Source of the DNA: Novosphingobium aerophilum
GTDB lineage: Bacteria; Pseudomonadota; Alphaproteobacteria; Sphingomonadales; Sphingomonadaceae
DNA length: 58,691 bases
Reading direction: 5' to 3'
Assembly (NCBI RefSeq): GCF_014230305.1
Contig: NZ_JACLAU010000021.1
Location: 1-58,691 of the forward strand
Each line of letters starts with the position of its first letter. The first letter of the stretch is position 1. The translations under genes were made by a program, and so were the position numbers. Below the pieces are notes generated by a model. The model searched no databases. It was not told the DNA's origin and saw nothing but the letters and a program-made list of their open reading frames with translations. Of the stretch, positions 19,705-27,600 are shown one piece after another.

Positions 19705-20019
19705 ATGGTCAAGCCTGAATGGGGCGCCAAGCATGGCTGCCCGAAGTGTGGCACCCGCTTTTATGATCTGGGCAAGGATGACCCGGTCACCTGCATCGAA
19801 TGCGGCCATGCCTGGCAGCCGGAGCCGGTGCTGAAGTCGAAGCAGCCGATTCCCTATGAGGAAATCCAGAAGAAGCCGGAGGAGGCCGACGTCGACCTGG
19901 CCGAGGAAGATCTGGACATCGACGAGGACGGCGACAGCCCGGACAATGATGTCGACCTGGGCGGCGATGACGACCTCGGCGTCGGCATGGGCGACGGCGA
20001 CGACGGCGACGAGGGCTGA
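19705..20019 (+). CDS. FYDLN-acid zinc-ribbon protein (TIGR02300 family)
   Basis: A 104-residue protein with an N-terminal zinc ribbon (Cys12-x2-Cys15 and Cys30-x2-Cys33) containing the family mark GTRFYDLGKDDPVTCIECG. It is followed by a strongly acidic Asp/Glu/Gly tail from about residue 62. This family is restricted to alphaproteobacteria and has no known function. The tail may be an electrostatic interaction surface. The gene stands alone between aroA (divergent) and tRNA-Ala. Confidence 0.92.
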   Translation: MVKPEWGAKHGCPKCGTRFYDLGKDDPVTCIECGHAWQPEPVLKSKQPIPYEEIQKKPEEADVDLAEEDLDIDEDGDSPDNDVDLGGDDDLGVGMGDGDDGDEG

Positions 20020-20178
20020 GGTCCGGCCGGTTTTGCGGGCCGCGGAGAAAAATCCGCGGCACGTTTTTTCCCGCTTGCCAACCCGGCGAGGTGCCAATAA
20101 AGGGGCGCCTCCCGGCACGACCCACGGGTCTGGCGGGACCGGATGGCTCTGATGAACCACCCGGCACATGGTTGGAAT

Positions 20179-20254
20179 GGGGCCTTAGCTCAGCTGGGAG
20201 AGCGCCTGCATGGCATGCAGGAGGTCAGCGGTTCGATCCCGCTAGGCTCCACCA
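20179..20254 (+). tRNA. tRNA-Ala (anticodon GGC), CCA encoded
   Basis: A full cloverleaf of 76 bases. The acceptor stem GGGGCCT pairs with AGGCTCC, and includes the G3:U70 wobble that identifies alanine tRNAs. The D arm is GCTC/GAGC, the anticodon arm CCTGC/GCAGG with loop ATGGCAT (anticodon GGC), and the T arm has GGTTCGATCC. The 3' CCA is encoded. It reads GCC codons, the favoured alanine codon in this GC-rich genome. Confidence 0.98.
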
Positions 20255-20280
20255 TCCAAGACGGAATTCGCCCTTTGCGC

Positions 20281-20378
20281 GATACGCTGGCTGACGAGGT
20301 TTCGTCCGCCGGCGTTTTTCGCTTAGGGTCCTGATCGACACGCTGGTCGGCGAGGTTTCGCCCACCGGCGCTTTTCGC
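20281..20378 (+). repeat. Imperfect 42-base direct repeat between tRNA-Ala and ffh
   Basis: Two 42-base units (20281-20322 and 20337-20378) share CGCTGG, CGAGGTTTCG, the ACCGGCG/GCCGGCG core and TTTTCGC, about 80% alike. They lie between the tRNA end and the ffh start. Each ends in a T-rich run after a GC core, so they may act as weak terminators or leader structures; no clear long stem is seen. Confidence 0.55.
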
Positions 20379-20421
20379 GTGATGGTTCGCCCCGGGGCGG
20401 ATCTGGATGGAGTAGGCGGCC

Positions 20422-21906
20422 ATGTTCGACACATTGTCCGATCGCCTCGGTGGGGTGTTCGACAAGCTGCGCGGTCGTGGCGCGCTGAACGAGCAGGACG
20501 TGCGCGAGGCGATGCGCGAAGTGCGGATCGCCCTGCTCGAGGCCGACGTGGCCCTGCCGGTCGCCCGCCGCTTCATCGACGAGGTGACCGAGAAGGCCGT
20601 GGGCCAGTCGGTCCTGCGTTCGGTCACGCCGGGCCAGCAGGTCGTCAAGATCGTCAACGATGCCCTGATCGATATGCTCGGCGGCGGGGAAGGTGGCGGC
20701 GAGGCCGTGGGCCTCGATCTCAACGCCGCGCCGCCGGTGGTGATCATGATGGTCGGCCTGCAGGGCTCGGGCAAGACCACGAGCACGGCCAAGCTCGCCA
20801 AGCTGATCAAGGAAAAGCACGGCAAGAAAGCGATGATGGCGTCGCTCGACGTCAACCGCCCGGCCGCGCAGGAACAGCTCAAGGTGCTGGGCGAGCAGGT
20901 CGGCGTCGCCACCCTGCCGATCATCGCCGGCCAGGCCCCGGTCGATATCGCCACCCGCGCGCTCAACGCGGCCAAGCTGCAGGCGGTGGACGTGCTGCTG
21001 CTCGACACGGCCGGCCGCCTCCATGTCGATCAGGCGCTGATGGAGGAGATGAAGGCCGTCTCCGCGATCTCGGCGCCGAAGGAAACGCTGCTGGTCGTCG
21101 ATTCGCTGACCGGCCAGGACGCGGTCAACGTGGCCCAGTCCTTTGCCGGGCAGGTTGACCTGACCGGCGTGATCCTGACCCGGATGGACGGCGATGCCCG
21201 CGGCGGCGCGGCGCTGTCGATGCGCGCCGTCACCGGCAAGCCGATCAAGTTCGCCGGCACCGGCGAGAAGATGGACGCGATCGAGCCGTTCCATCCCTCG
21301 CGCGTTGCCAACCGCATCCTGGGCATGGGCGATATCGTCTCGATCGTCGAGAAGGCGGCCGCGACGATCGAGGTCGAGGACGCCGAGAAGCTGGCCCAGC
21401 GCATGGCCAAGGGTCAGTTCGACATGAACGACCTGCGCATGCAGTTGCGGCAGATGCAGAACATGGGCGGCCTCGGCATGCTGGCGGGCATGATGCCGGG
21501 CATGAAGAAGGCCAAGGCGGCGATGGCCGCCAGCGGCATGGATGACCGGGTGCTGCTGCGCATGGATGCGATCATCGGTTCGATGACGCCCAAGGAGCGC
21601 GCCAAGCCCGAGCTGCTCAACGCCAAGCGCAAGATCCGTATCGCCAACGGGTCCGGCACCCAGGTGCAGGACGTCAACAAGCTCATCAAGATGCACCAGG
21701 AAATGGAGCGCGCGATGAAGCAGATCAAGAAGATGGGCGGGCTGAAGGGCCTGGCCGCCATGTTCGGCAAGGGTGGCCTCGACGCCGCCATGCCGGGACT
21801 GGGGGCCCAGGGTCTGGGCGGCGGCGCCAATGGTGGCGGCCTCCCGGGTCTGCCCGGAATGGGCAACATGCCGGCCAATCTCGGCGATCTGCTCAAGAAG
21901 AAGTGA
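20422..21906 (+). CDS. ffh: Signal recognition particle protein Ffh
   Basis: Ffh is the GTPase of the SRP that targets nascent membrane proteins with 4.5S RNA and FtsY. The 494-residue protein has the helical N domain, the G domain with GLQGSGKTT (P-loop), [20 protein letters not shown] and the TKMDG-like [12 protein letters not shown] Met-rich M domain follows ([22 protein letters not shown]), with a Gly/Met/Pro-rich tail. The ATG at 20422 fits the family start [13 protein letters not shown]. Confidence 0.98.
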   Translation: MFDTLSDRLGGVFDKLRGRGALNEQDVREAMREVRIALLEADVALPVARRFIDEVTEKAVGQSVLRSVTPGQQVVKIVNDALIDMLGGGEGGGEAVGLDLNAAPPVVIMMVGLQGSGKTTSTAKLAKLIKEKHGKKAMMASLDVNRPAAQEQLKVLGEQVGVATLPIIAGQAPVDIATRALNAAKLQAVDVLLLDTAGRLHVDQALMEEMKAVSAISAPKETLLVVDSLTGQDAVNVAQSFAGQVDLTGVILTRMDGDARGGAALSMRAVTGKPIKFAGTGEKMDAIEPFHPSRVANRILGMGDIVSIVEKAAATIEVEDAEKLAQRMAKGQFDMNDLRMQLRQMQNMGGLGMLAGMMPGMKKAKAAMAASGMDDRVLLRMDAIIGSMTPKERAKPELLNAKRKIRIANGSGTQVQDVNKLIKMHQEMERAMKQIKKMGGLKGLAAMFGKGGLDAAMPGLGAQGLGGGANGGGLPGLPGMGNMPANLGDLLKKK

Positions 21907-21952
21907 TTTTCGGTTTTCGTTTCAGTTCAAGGTTCAAGGAAAGGTAGTTCCC

Positions 21953-22435
21953 ATGTCGGTTTCTCTGCGTCTGTCGCGTGGCGGTTCCAAGAAGCGCCCT
22001 TACTACAAGATCGTCGTCGCCAATTCGCGCGCTCCGCGTGATGGCAAGTACCTGGAGCAGGTCGGCACCTACAACCCGCTGCTCGCCAAGGACGATGCGA
22101 ACCGCGTGCGTCTGGTCGAGGATCGCGTGCGCTACTGGCTGGGCGTCGGTGCGCAGCCGACCGACCGCGTCGCCCGCATGCTCGACAAGGCCGGGATCAA
22201 GGAGCGCGCCGCCACCGTGAACCCGAACAAGGGTGAGCCGGGCAAGAAGGCCAAGGAGCGCGCCGAGGAGAAGGCCGAGAAGATCCGCGAGGCCGAAGAG
22301 GCCGCCCGTGAGGCCGCCGAGGCCGCTGCCGCCGCCGCTGCCGCTCCGGCTGTGGAAGAAGCTCCGGCCGCCGAAGAGGCTGCCGCCGAGGAGGCTCCGG
22401 CCGAGGCTGCTGCCGAAGAGCAGGCCGAGGGCTGA
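21953..22435 (+). CDS. rpsP: 30S ribosomal protein S16 with long Ala/Glu tail
   Basis: The first 80-odd residues are a standard S16 ([20 protein letters not shown], then [10 protein letters not shown] and [21 protein letters not shown]). It is followed by a tail of about 70 residues, basic then extremely rich in Ala and Glu (from about residue 95), giving 160 residues against roughly 80-90 in E. coli. Alphaproteobacterial S16 proteins often carry such tails; this one looks like a helical, low-complexity extension. It follows ffh with a 46-base gap and heads the rpsP-rimM-trmD-rplS cluster. Confidence 0.96.
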   Translation: MSVSLRLSRGGSKKRPYYKIVVANSRAPRDGKYLEQVGTYNPLLAKDDANRVRLVEDRVRYWLGVGAQPTDRVARMLDKAGIKERAATVNPNKGEPGKKAKERAEEKAEKIREAEEAAREAAEAAAAAAAAPAVEEAPAAEEAAAEEAPAEAAAEEQAEG

Positions 22436-22438
22436 GCC

Positions 22439-22924
22439 TTGCCGACCGACAAGCCGGTCACCCTTGCCGTCGTCGCCGGCGCGCACGGGGTGACGGGCGA
22501 GGTCCGCTTGAAGCTGTTCGGGGAAGGCGTGGCGGCGCTGAAGCGCTACCGCGCCTTCAACGATTCGGCGCTGACCGTCGAAAAGCTGCGCGAGGACGGC
22601 AAGGGCGGGGCGATCGCCCGCTTCATCGAGGTAACCAGCCGCAACGCCGCCGAGGCGCTGCGCGGCACCCTGCTGACCGTGCGGCGTTCCGAGATGCCCT
22701 CTCTGGCCGATGGGGAGTACTACTACGCCGACCTGATCGGGCTGGCCTGTGTCTCGACCGCCGGCGAGGCGCTGGGCGAATGTGTGGCGGTGGAGAACTT
22801 CGGCGCGGGTGACGTGCTGGAGGTCAAGCGCCCCGACGGCAAGACCTTCATGGTGCCGATGAAGCCCGACGCCGTGCCGGAGTGGGGCGAGGCCATCGTG
22901 ATTGCCGAGGGGTGGGCTTCATAG
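22439..22924 (+). CDS. rimM: Ribosome maturation factor RimM
   Basis: RimM binds S19 and helps assemble the 30S head. The 161-residue protein has the N-terminal barrel pattern VVAGAHGVTGEVRLKLF and the PRC-barrel part DGEYYYADLIGLAC with FMVPMKPDAVPEW. The start appears to be a TTG three bases after the rpsP stop. No ATG is placed to keep the conserved VTLAVVAGAHG segment. It is followed at once by the vapBC operator rather than trmD. Confidence 0.94.
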   Translation: MPTDKPVTLAVVAGAHGVTGEVRLKLFGEGVAALKRYRAFNDSALTVEKLREDGKGGAIARFIEVTSRNAAEALRGTLLTVRRSEMPSLADGEYYYADLIGLACVSTAGEALGECVAVENFGAGDVLEVKRPDGKTFMVPMKPDAVPEWGEAIVIAEGWAS

Positions 22925-22949
22925 TATATACGGCCTGTATATACAGGAG
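22924..22949 (+). promoter_or_regulatory. vapBC operator and ribosome site
   Basis: Two copies of the palindrome GTATATAC at 22924-22931 and 22937-22944 are separated by GGCCT. The AGGAG ribosome site at 22945-22949 follows directly. The block begins at the last base of the rimM stop codon. AT-rich paired palindromes before an AbrB-type antitoxin gene are the usual autoregulatory operator, so VapB or VapBC binding here is likely (inference). Confidence 0.75.
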
Positions 22950-22955
22950 CCGGTG

Positions 22956-23225
22956 ATGGCGAAGGAATACCGGGCCAAGGTCTTCAAGTCGGGCAACTCG
23001 CTCGCGCTGCGCATCCCTAAGGAGCTGGGCCTGATCGAAGGCGCGACCATGGTGCTGCGCGAGGAGCGGGTCGGGTTCGTGGTCGAGCCGGAAGAGGCGC
23101 CACGGCGCAAGATCGATGTCAGCGGGTTTGCCGGCAAGGCGCCAGGCATCAAACTGGCACCGCGAGAGGATTTCGAGGAACGGCCAAGCGTGATCGCGGC
23201 ACGAAAGGCTGCCGGACTCGAATGA
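22956..23225 (+). CDS. vapB: VapB-like antitoxin (AbrB/SpoVT DNA-binding fold)
   Basis: An 89-residue antitoxin. The N-terminal half has the swapped-hairpin AbrB pattern AKVFKSGNSLALRIPKELGL, which binds DNA as a dimer. The C-terminal half is the tail expected to wrap and block the toxin. The ATG at 22956 has AGGAG seven bases upstream; an earlier in-frame ATG lies inside rimM. Its stop overlaps the toxin start (ATGA). Autoregulation through the GTATATAC pair is likely. Confidence 0.92.
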   Translation: MAKEYRAKVFKSGNSLALRIPKELGLIEGATMVLREERVGFVVEPEEAPRRKIDVSGFAGKAPGIKLAPREDFEERPSVIAARKAAGLE

Positions 23226-23605
23226 TCCGGTATCTGATCGATGCGAACTCCGCGGTTTACGCAATGGAGTCGGCCAACCATCCGATCGTTGCTCGGATCG
23301 CCGATTGCGATGCAGGGACGATTGGCATCTCGGTGATCAGTTATGCCGAGGTCGCCTATGGGACCTTCGTTGGCAAACCACCCGAGCCTGAAGTGCTGGA
23401 AGCCTTCATCGAGGCGATCCCGATGCTCCCGTTCGATGAGGCCGCCGCGCGACACTATGCCCGCCTGCCCTTCAAGCGCGCCCGCTTCGACCGGCTGCTC
23501 GCGGCTCACGCGTTGAGCATCGGGGCGACAGTGATCACCAACAATGTCGCCGACTTCGCCGACGTGCCCGGTCTGCGCGTCGAAAACTGGAGCAAGGACG
23601 CATGA
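23222..23605 (+). CDS. vapC: VapC-like PIN-domain toxin
   Basis: A 127-residue PIN-domain endoribonuclease. The acidic active-site residues are present: Asp7 (YLIDAN), Glu43 (SYAEVAYG), Asp90 ([11 protein letters not shown]) and Asp111 in [13 protein letters not shown]. The toxin therefore looks intact. VapC enzymes typically cut tRNAs or rRNA; this target is unknown. The start overlaps the vapB stop and its own stop overlaps the next gene (ATGA), so it is translationally linked to both sides inside a translation operon. Confidence 0.93.
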   Translation: MIRYLIDANSAVYAMESANHPIVARIADCDAGTIGISVISYAEVAYGTFVGKPPEPEVLEAFIEAIPMLPFDEAAARHYARLPFKRARFDRLLAAHALSIGATVITNNVADFADVPGLRVENWSKDA

Positions 23606-23883
23606 CCCTGCTGTTGCTGATCCTTGCGGTGGGCGCCGCGGCGCTGGCCGTCGCCGCGCTGCGTCGGCGCACCGCGCTGGCGCCGGGGCGGCTGGCCATG
23701 CTGGCCGGGCTGGTGCCGGCCGTGGCGATCATGGGCCTGTTGCTGGCCGGCATGGTGGCGCGCGATGGCGCGGCGCGCGGCGATCGCCTGGCCCTGATGA
23801 TGATCCCGTTCATCGGGCTGGCCGTGGCCCTGGCCGGCTGGACTGGCGGAGCGCTGGCCCTCCTGCTGGGACGCAAGCCATGA
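23602..23883 (+). CDS. Small three-helix membrane protein upstream of trmD
   Basis: A 93-residue protein with hydrophobic spans at about 2-20, 33-52 and 64-88 and a basic [10 protein letters not shown] loop. It has no recognised domain. It overlaps vapC upstream and trmD downstream by ATGA junctions, so it is co-translated with both. It may be an ordinary member of this cluster in sphingomonads rather than part of the toxin-antitoxin unit. Confidence 0.75.
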   Translation: MTLLLLILAVGAAALAVAALRRRTALAPGRLAMLAGLVPAVAIMGLLLAGMVARDGAARGDRLALMMIPFIGLAVALAGWTGGALALLLGRKP

Positions 23884-24755
23884 CCTTCCATGCCGCCGTC
23901 ATCACGCTTTACCCCGAGATGTTTCCGGGCCCGCTTGGCGTCTCGTTGGCGGGCCGCGCGCGCGCGGAGGGCAAGTGGTCGCTCGAGGCGATCCAGCTGC
24001 GCGATTTCGCGGCAGACAAGCACCGCACCGTGGACGACACCCCGGCCGGGGGCGGGGCGGGGATGGTGCTGCGTGCCGACGTGCTGGCCAGGGCGATCGA
24101 CCATGCGCGGGCGCTGTTCCTCCCCGGCACGGGGAGGGGGACCATCCGCAGGATGGTGGAGGGGCAAGACGTGGAGTCGGACGCCCTCTCCGAGTGCCCC
24201 TCCACCAGCTACGCTGGTCCCCCTCCCCGTACCGGGGAGGAACGGACAACCCCGGTCCCCGTCCTCGCCATGACCCCGCGGGGCCGGCCGCTGACCCAGG
24301 CCCGCGTGCGCGAGCTGGCGGCAGGCCCCGGCGTGATCGTGGTCTGCGGCCGGTTCGAGGGCTTCGATGAACGCATCTTCGCGGGCCGCGGGGTGGAGGA
24401 GGTGTCGATCGGCGACATCGTCCTGTCCGGTGGCGAGCCCGCCGCGCTGATGCTGCTCGACGCTTGCATTCGCCTGCTTCCCGGCGTAATGGGCGCCCCT
24501 TCCAGTGGGACCGAGGAGTCGTTCGAGAACGGCTTGTTGGAATATCCCCACTACACCCGACCCGCTGAGTGGGAAGGGCGCACGATCCCTGAAGTGCTGC
24601 GATCGGGGGATCATGCGAAGATCGCGGCGTGGCGCAAGCTGCAGTCCGAGGTCGATACACGGTTACGCAGGCCGGATCTGTGGGAGCGCCATGAGGGTGC
24701 TCGGGTCCAGTCTGCCTCTGGCGCGCGGCGTGAAAAGAGGGATGTGGACCAGTGA
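23880..24755 (+). CDS. trmD: tRNA (guanine-37-N1) methyltransferase TrmD with an in-frame repeat insert
   Basis: TrmD methylates G37 next to the anticodon in tRNAs reading CNN and some GNN codons, using SAM bound in a trefoil knot. The protein starts [17 protein letters not shown] and shows [32 protein letters not shown] and the knot segment [18 protein letters not shown], all expected. At 291 residues it is about 40 longer than usual. The excess is residues 80-124, between [10 protein letters not shown] and [11 protein letters not shown], and it is encoded by the palindromic element at 24116-24243. The reading frame is kept and the flanking catalytic motifs are intact. The insert falls in a loop before the knot, so a working enzyme is plausible. 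It overlaps neighbours at ATGA and GTGA junctions. Confidence 0.95.
   Translation: MTFHAAVITLYPEMFPGPLGVSLAGRARAEGKWSLEAIQLRDFAADKHRTVDDTPAGGGAGMVLRADVLARAIDHARALFLPGTGRGTIRRMVEGQDVESDALSECPSTSYAGPPPRTGEERTTPVPVLAMTPRGRPLTQARVRELAAGPGVIVVCGRFEGFDERIFAGRGVEEVSIGDIVLSGGEPAALMLLDACIRLLPGVMGAPSSGTEESFENGLLEYPHYTRPAEWEGRTIPEVLRSGDHAKIAAWRKLQSEVDTRLRRPDLWERHEGARVQSASGARREKRDVDQ
24116..24243. repeat. Nested-hairpin palindromic repeat, copy D, inside trmD
   Basis: A 128-base element ending in GTTCCTCCCC and GGGGAGGAAC. The left half is TCCTCCCC-GGCAC-GGGGAGG then a side hairpin ACCATCC-GC-AGGATGGT. The right half has ACCAGC-TAC-GCTGGT and CTCCCC-GTAC-CGGGGAGG. The layout matches copy C at 43388-43565 block for block, with a different centre and a different right side stem that still pairs. 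It is translated in the trmD frame with no stop codon. Confidence 0.92.
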
Positions 24756-25120
24756 ACCTGATCCAGCAGATCGAGGCCGAGGAAATCGCCAAGGCCAACA
24801 AGGTTATTCCGGAATTCCGTGCGGGCGACACCCTGCGCGTGGGCGTGAAGGTGATCGAAGGCGATCGCACCCGCGTCCAGGCCTATGAAGGCGTGTGCAT
24901 CGCGCGGTCGAACCGCGGCTTCAACTCCAACTTCACCGTGCGCAAGATGTCGTTCGGCGAAGGCGTGGAGCGCGTGTTCCCGCTCTATTCGCCCAACATC
25001 GAAAGCATCACCGTGGTCCGCCGCGGCGTGGTGCGTCGCGCCAAGCTGTACTACCTGCGCGGCCGGACCGGCAAGCGCGCCCGTATCGCCGAGCGTCGCG
25101 ACACCCGCAACGACGGCTGA
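24752..25120 (+). CDS. rplS: 50S ribosomal protein L19
   Basis: L19 lies at the 30S-50S interface. The 122-residue protein has [21 protein letters not shown], then [20 protein letters not shown] and the C-terminal [18 protein letters not shown] typical of L19. The start is a GTG at 24752 overlapping the trmD stop (GTGA). It ends the cluster at a hairpin terminator. Confidence 0.97.
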   Translation: MNLIQQIEAEEIAKANKVIPEFRAGDTLRVGVKVIEGDRTRVQAYEGVCIARSNRGFNSNFTVRKMSFGEGVERVFPLYSPNIESITVVRRGVVRRAKLYYLRGRTGKRARIAERRDTRNDG

Positions 25121-25164
25121 TCCCGGGACATTCCCGGGCTCAACCGTACAGGGTTTACAGGACA

Positions 25165-25200
25165 AGGGCGTCCCGGCAGACCAGCCGGGGCGCCCTTTCC
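25165..25200 (+). terminator. Rho-independent terminator after rplS
   Basis: The 12-bp stem AGGGCGTCCCGG/CCGGGGCGCCCT has one U-G wobble and an 8-base loop, followed by TTCC. It lies 44 bases after the rplS stop. Confidence 0.75.
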
Positions 25201-25243
25201 CTATCGGGCGCACGACCATCTCCCCTGGAGCCGATACCTTGCC

Positions 25244-27520
25244 ATGCCCATTCTGCGTCCCGCCCTGCTGGCCTGTTGCGCCCTTTTGCTGCCCGTCCCG
25301 CCAGCCTTCGCCGGAGCGCCCGTGGTGACCGCTCCCGAAGGCCAGCAGGCCGGGACCCTGACCCTCGAGCGGGTCTATGCCAGCCCCGGGCTCAACGGAC
25401 CCAGCCCGCGCGGGGTCAAGCTGTCGCCCGACGGGCGCTGGCTGACCGTGTTGCGCAACCGTCCGGACGATCGCGAGCGCTATGATCTGTGGGGTTTCGA
25501 CCGCAAGTCGGGGCAGTGGACCATGCTGGTCGATTCCCGCAAGCTCAGCTCGGGCCGCGAGCTGTCCGAGGCCGAGAAGATGCAGCGCGAGCGGATGCGC
25601 GTGGGCGATCTGAAGGGGATCATCTCCTATGACTGGAACGCCGACGGCAAGAGCCTGCTCGTCCCGCTCGACGGCGATCTGCTGCTGGTCGGGCTCGACG
25701 GAGCGGCGCGCCGGCTGGACGGCGTCTCGGCCGATGCTCGCGACGCCGCGCTGAGCCCCAAGGGTGGCTATGTCTCGTTCGTGGCGGAGCGGCGCTTCTG
25801 GGTGGGCGCGGTGGCGGGCGGCAAGCCGGTCGCGATCTCGCCCGACGAGGCCAGCGCCACGGTCCACTGGGGCGAGGCCGAATTCGTCGCGCAGGAGGAA
25901 ATGGCGCGGTTCAAGGGAGCCTGGTGGGCGCCCGACGACAGCCGCGTGGCGCTGGAGCGGTTCGACGAGGCGAAGGTGGGCGTGGTCACCCGCGCGGCGA
26001 TCGGCGCGGCCGGGACCAGGACCTTCGAGCAGCGCTATCCGGCGGCGGGCACGGCCAATGCCGAGGTTTCGCTGTGGGTGATGAAGCCGGACGGGTCCGA
26101 GCGGGTCAGGGTCGATCTGGGGAGCGATCCCGACATCTACCTCGCTCGGGTCGACTGGGCGCCGGACGGCCGGACGCTCTATGTCCAGCGCCAGAACCGT
26201 GCGCAGACCCGGCTGGACCTGCTGGCGGTCGACCCGGTGACCGGGGCCGCGCAGGTGCTGCTGAGCGAGACCGCGCGTGACAAGAGCTGGGTCAACCTCA
26301 GCGATGCCTATCGCTTCCTGAAGGACGGCAGCCTGATCTGGTGGTCCGAGCGCGACGGGTTCGGGCGGCTGTACCACTATCCCAAAGGCCGCTTCGCCGC
26401 AGCCGATGCGCGGTTGCTGACCCCGGGCCCCGGGGTGGTCACCGCGCTGGTCGGGGTCGACCAGGCGCGGCACCGGCTGTTCTACACCTCGACCGGCGAC
26501 GATCCGCTGGAGCAGCAGGTCTATGCGCTGGACTGGACCCGCCCGGGCGCGCCGCAGCGGCTGACCGAGCCGGGCTGGGTCAATGCCGCGAGCATGGACA
26601 AGGCCGGGCAGAACCTGCTCGTCACGCGATCGGCCCAGGCGCAGCCGCCGCAGGTCTACCTGATAAAGGCCGATGGCAGCGGCGAGCGGGTCTGGGTGGA
26701 GCAGAACGCGGTGACCGGCGATCACCCCTATGCGCCTTACCTGAAGGCCCATCGCGCGCCCACTTTCGGCACGGTCAAGGCGGCTGACGGGACCGAGCTG
26801 CACTGGCGGATGATCACCCCGGTGATGGAGCCGGGCAAGCGCTATCCGGTGTTCTTCTCGCACTATGGCGGGCCGCACGTGCAGGTGGTCAACCGCGCCT
26901 GGACCGGAGCGCTGGCCCAGGCGATCGTGGCCAAGGGCTACATCTACTTCGAGATCGACAACCGCGGCAGCGCCAATCGCGGCGTGGCCTTCGAAAGCCC
27001 GATCTGGCGCGCGATGGGCAGCGTGGAGGTGGCCGATCAGAAGGCGGGGCTGGACTATCTGAAAGGCCTGCCCTTCGTCGATCCGGCCAAGGTCGCGATC
27101 TATGGCTGGTCCTATGGCGGCTATATGACGCTGAAGATGCTGGAGGCCGATCCGGGGGCCTATGCCGCCGGCATCGCCGGGGCACCGGTGACGAAGTGGG
27201 AACTGTACGACACCCATTACACCGAACGCTACATGGGCGATCCGCGCGAGGTGCCCGAAGCCTATGCCCGGTCCGGGACGATTGCCGATGCGGCCAGGAT
27301 CTCGGACCCGCTACTGCTGATCCACGGCATGGCCGACGACAACGTGGTGTTCGACAACTCCACCGCGATGATCGCCAAGCTGCAGGCCGAGGGCGTGCCC
27401 TTCGAGATGATGCTTTATCCGGGCTACACCCATCGGGTGACCGGGCCGAAGATCGGGCCGCACGTGTGGAACACGATCTTCGCCTTCCTCGAGCGGCACG
27501 GGGTGACTCCGCCGCGGTAG
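25244..27520 (+). CDS. S9-family dipeptidyl peptidase IV-like protein
   Basis: A 758-residue exported serine peptidase. It starts with a signal peptide (residues 1-23, ending PAFA). The N-terminal region is a beta-propeller with WAPDDSRVALERFDEAKVG and similar blades. The C-terminal alpha/beta-hydrolase domain carries the nucleophile Ser623 in GWSYGGY, the Asp at 698-699 in HGMADDNVVF and His730 in GYTHRVTG, the full triad. A propeller EE motif typical of DPP IV is visible as FVAQEEMARF. Such enzymes release Xaa-Pro dipeptides; the exact specificity is inferred. Confidence 0.92.
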   Translation: MPILRPALLACCALLLPVPPAFAGAPVVTAPEGQQAGTLTLERVYASPGLNGPSPRGVKLSPDGRWLTVLRNRPDDRERYDLWGFDRKSGQWTMLVDSRKLSSGRELSEAEKMQRERMRVGDLKGIISYDWNADGKSLLVPLDGDLLLVGLDGAARRLDGVSADARDAALSPKGGYVSFVAERRFWVGAVAGGKPVAISPDEASATVHWGEAEFVAQEEMARFKGAWWAPDDSRVALERFDEAKVGVVTRAAIGAAGTRTFEQRYPAAGTANAEVSLWVMKPDGSERVRVDLGSDPDIYLARVDWAPDGRTLYVQRQNRAQTRLDLLAVDPVTGAAQVLLSETARDKSWVNLSDAYRFLKDGSLIWWSERDGFGRLYHYPKGRFAAADARLLTPGPGVVTALVGVDQARHRLFYTSTGDDPLEQQVYALDWTRPGAPQRLTEPGWVNAASMDKAGQNLLVTRSAQAQPPQVYLIKADGSGERVWVEQNAVTGDHPYAPYLKAHRAPTFGTVKAADGTELHWRMITPVMEPGKRYPVFFSHYGGPHVQVVNRAWTGALAQAIVAKGYIYFEIDNRGSANRGVAFESPIWRAMGSVEVADQKAGLDYLKGLPFVDPAKVAIYGWSYGGYMTLKMLEADPGAYAAGIAGAPVTKWELYDTHYTERYMGDPREVPEAYARSGTIADAARISDPLLLIHGMADDNVVFDNSTAMIAKLQAEGVPFEMMLYPGYTHRVTGPKIGPHVWNTIFAFLERHGVTPPR

Positions 27521-27537
27521 GCGCGGTTCCGCACAAA

Positions 27538-27570
27538 GTGTATTGCTTGTATCATACACCATGATAGTTT
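27538..27570 (+). promoter_or_regulatory. Palindromic operator-like site before the DUF418 gene
   Basis: A perfect 11-base palindrome TGTATCATACA (27548-27558) lies inside a wider GTGTAT...ATACAC repeat (27538-27559), and TATCAT/ATGATA flank the overlapping ACACC. It is AT-rich against the GC-rich background. GntR-type regulators often bind such TGTAT/ATACA sites, but no regulator gene is nearby. Function is a guess. Confidence 0.35.
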
Positions 27571-27600
27571 CGCCCGGCAACCGATCGGGGGAGACGGGGT

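Noticed and set aside
20143..20334. A short frame across tRNA-Ala
   Set aside because: It is the translated tRNA (the GSIPLGS-type artefact), not a gene.
24611..27217. An 868-residue minus-strand frame
   Set aside because: Antisense shadow of rplS and the DPP IV-like gene, low-complexity composition, no motif.
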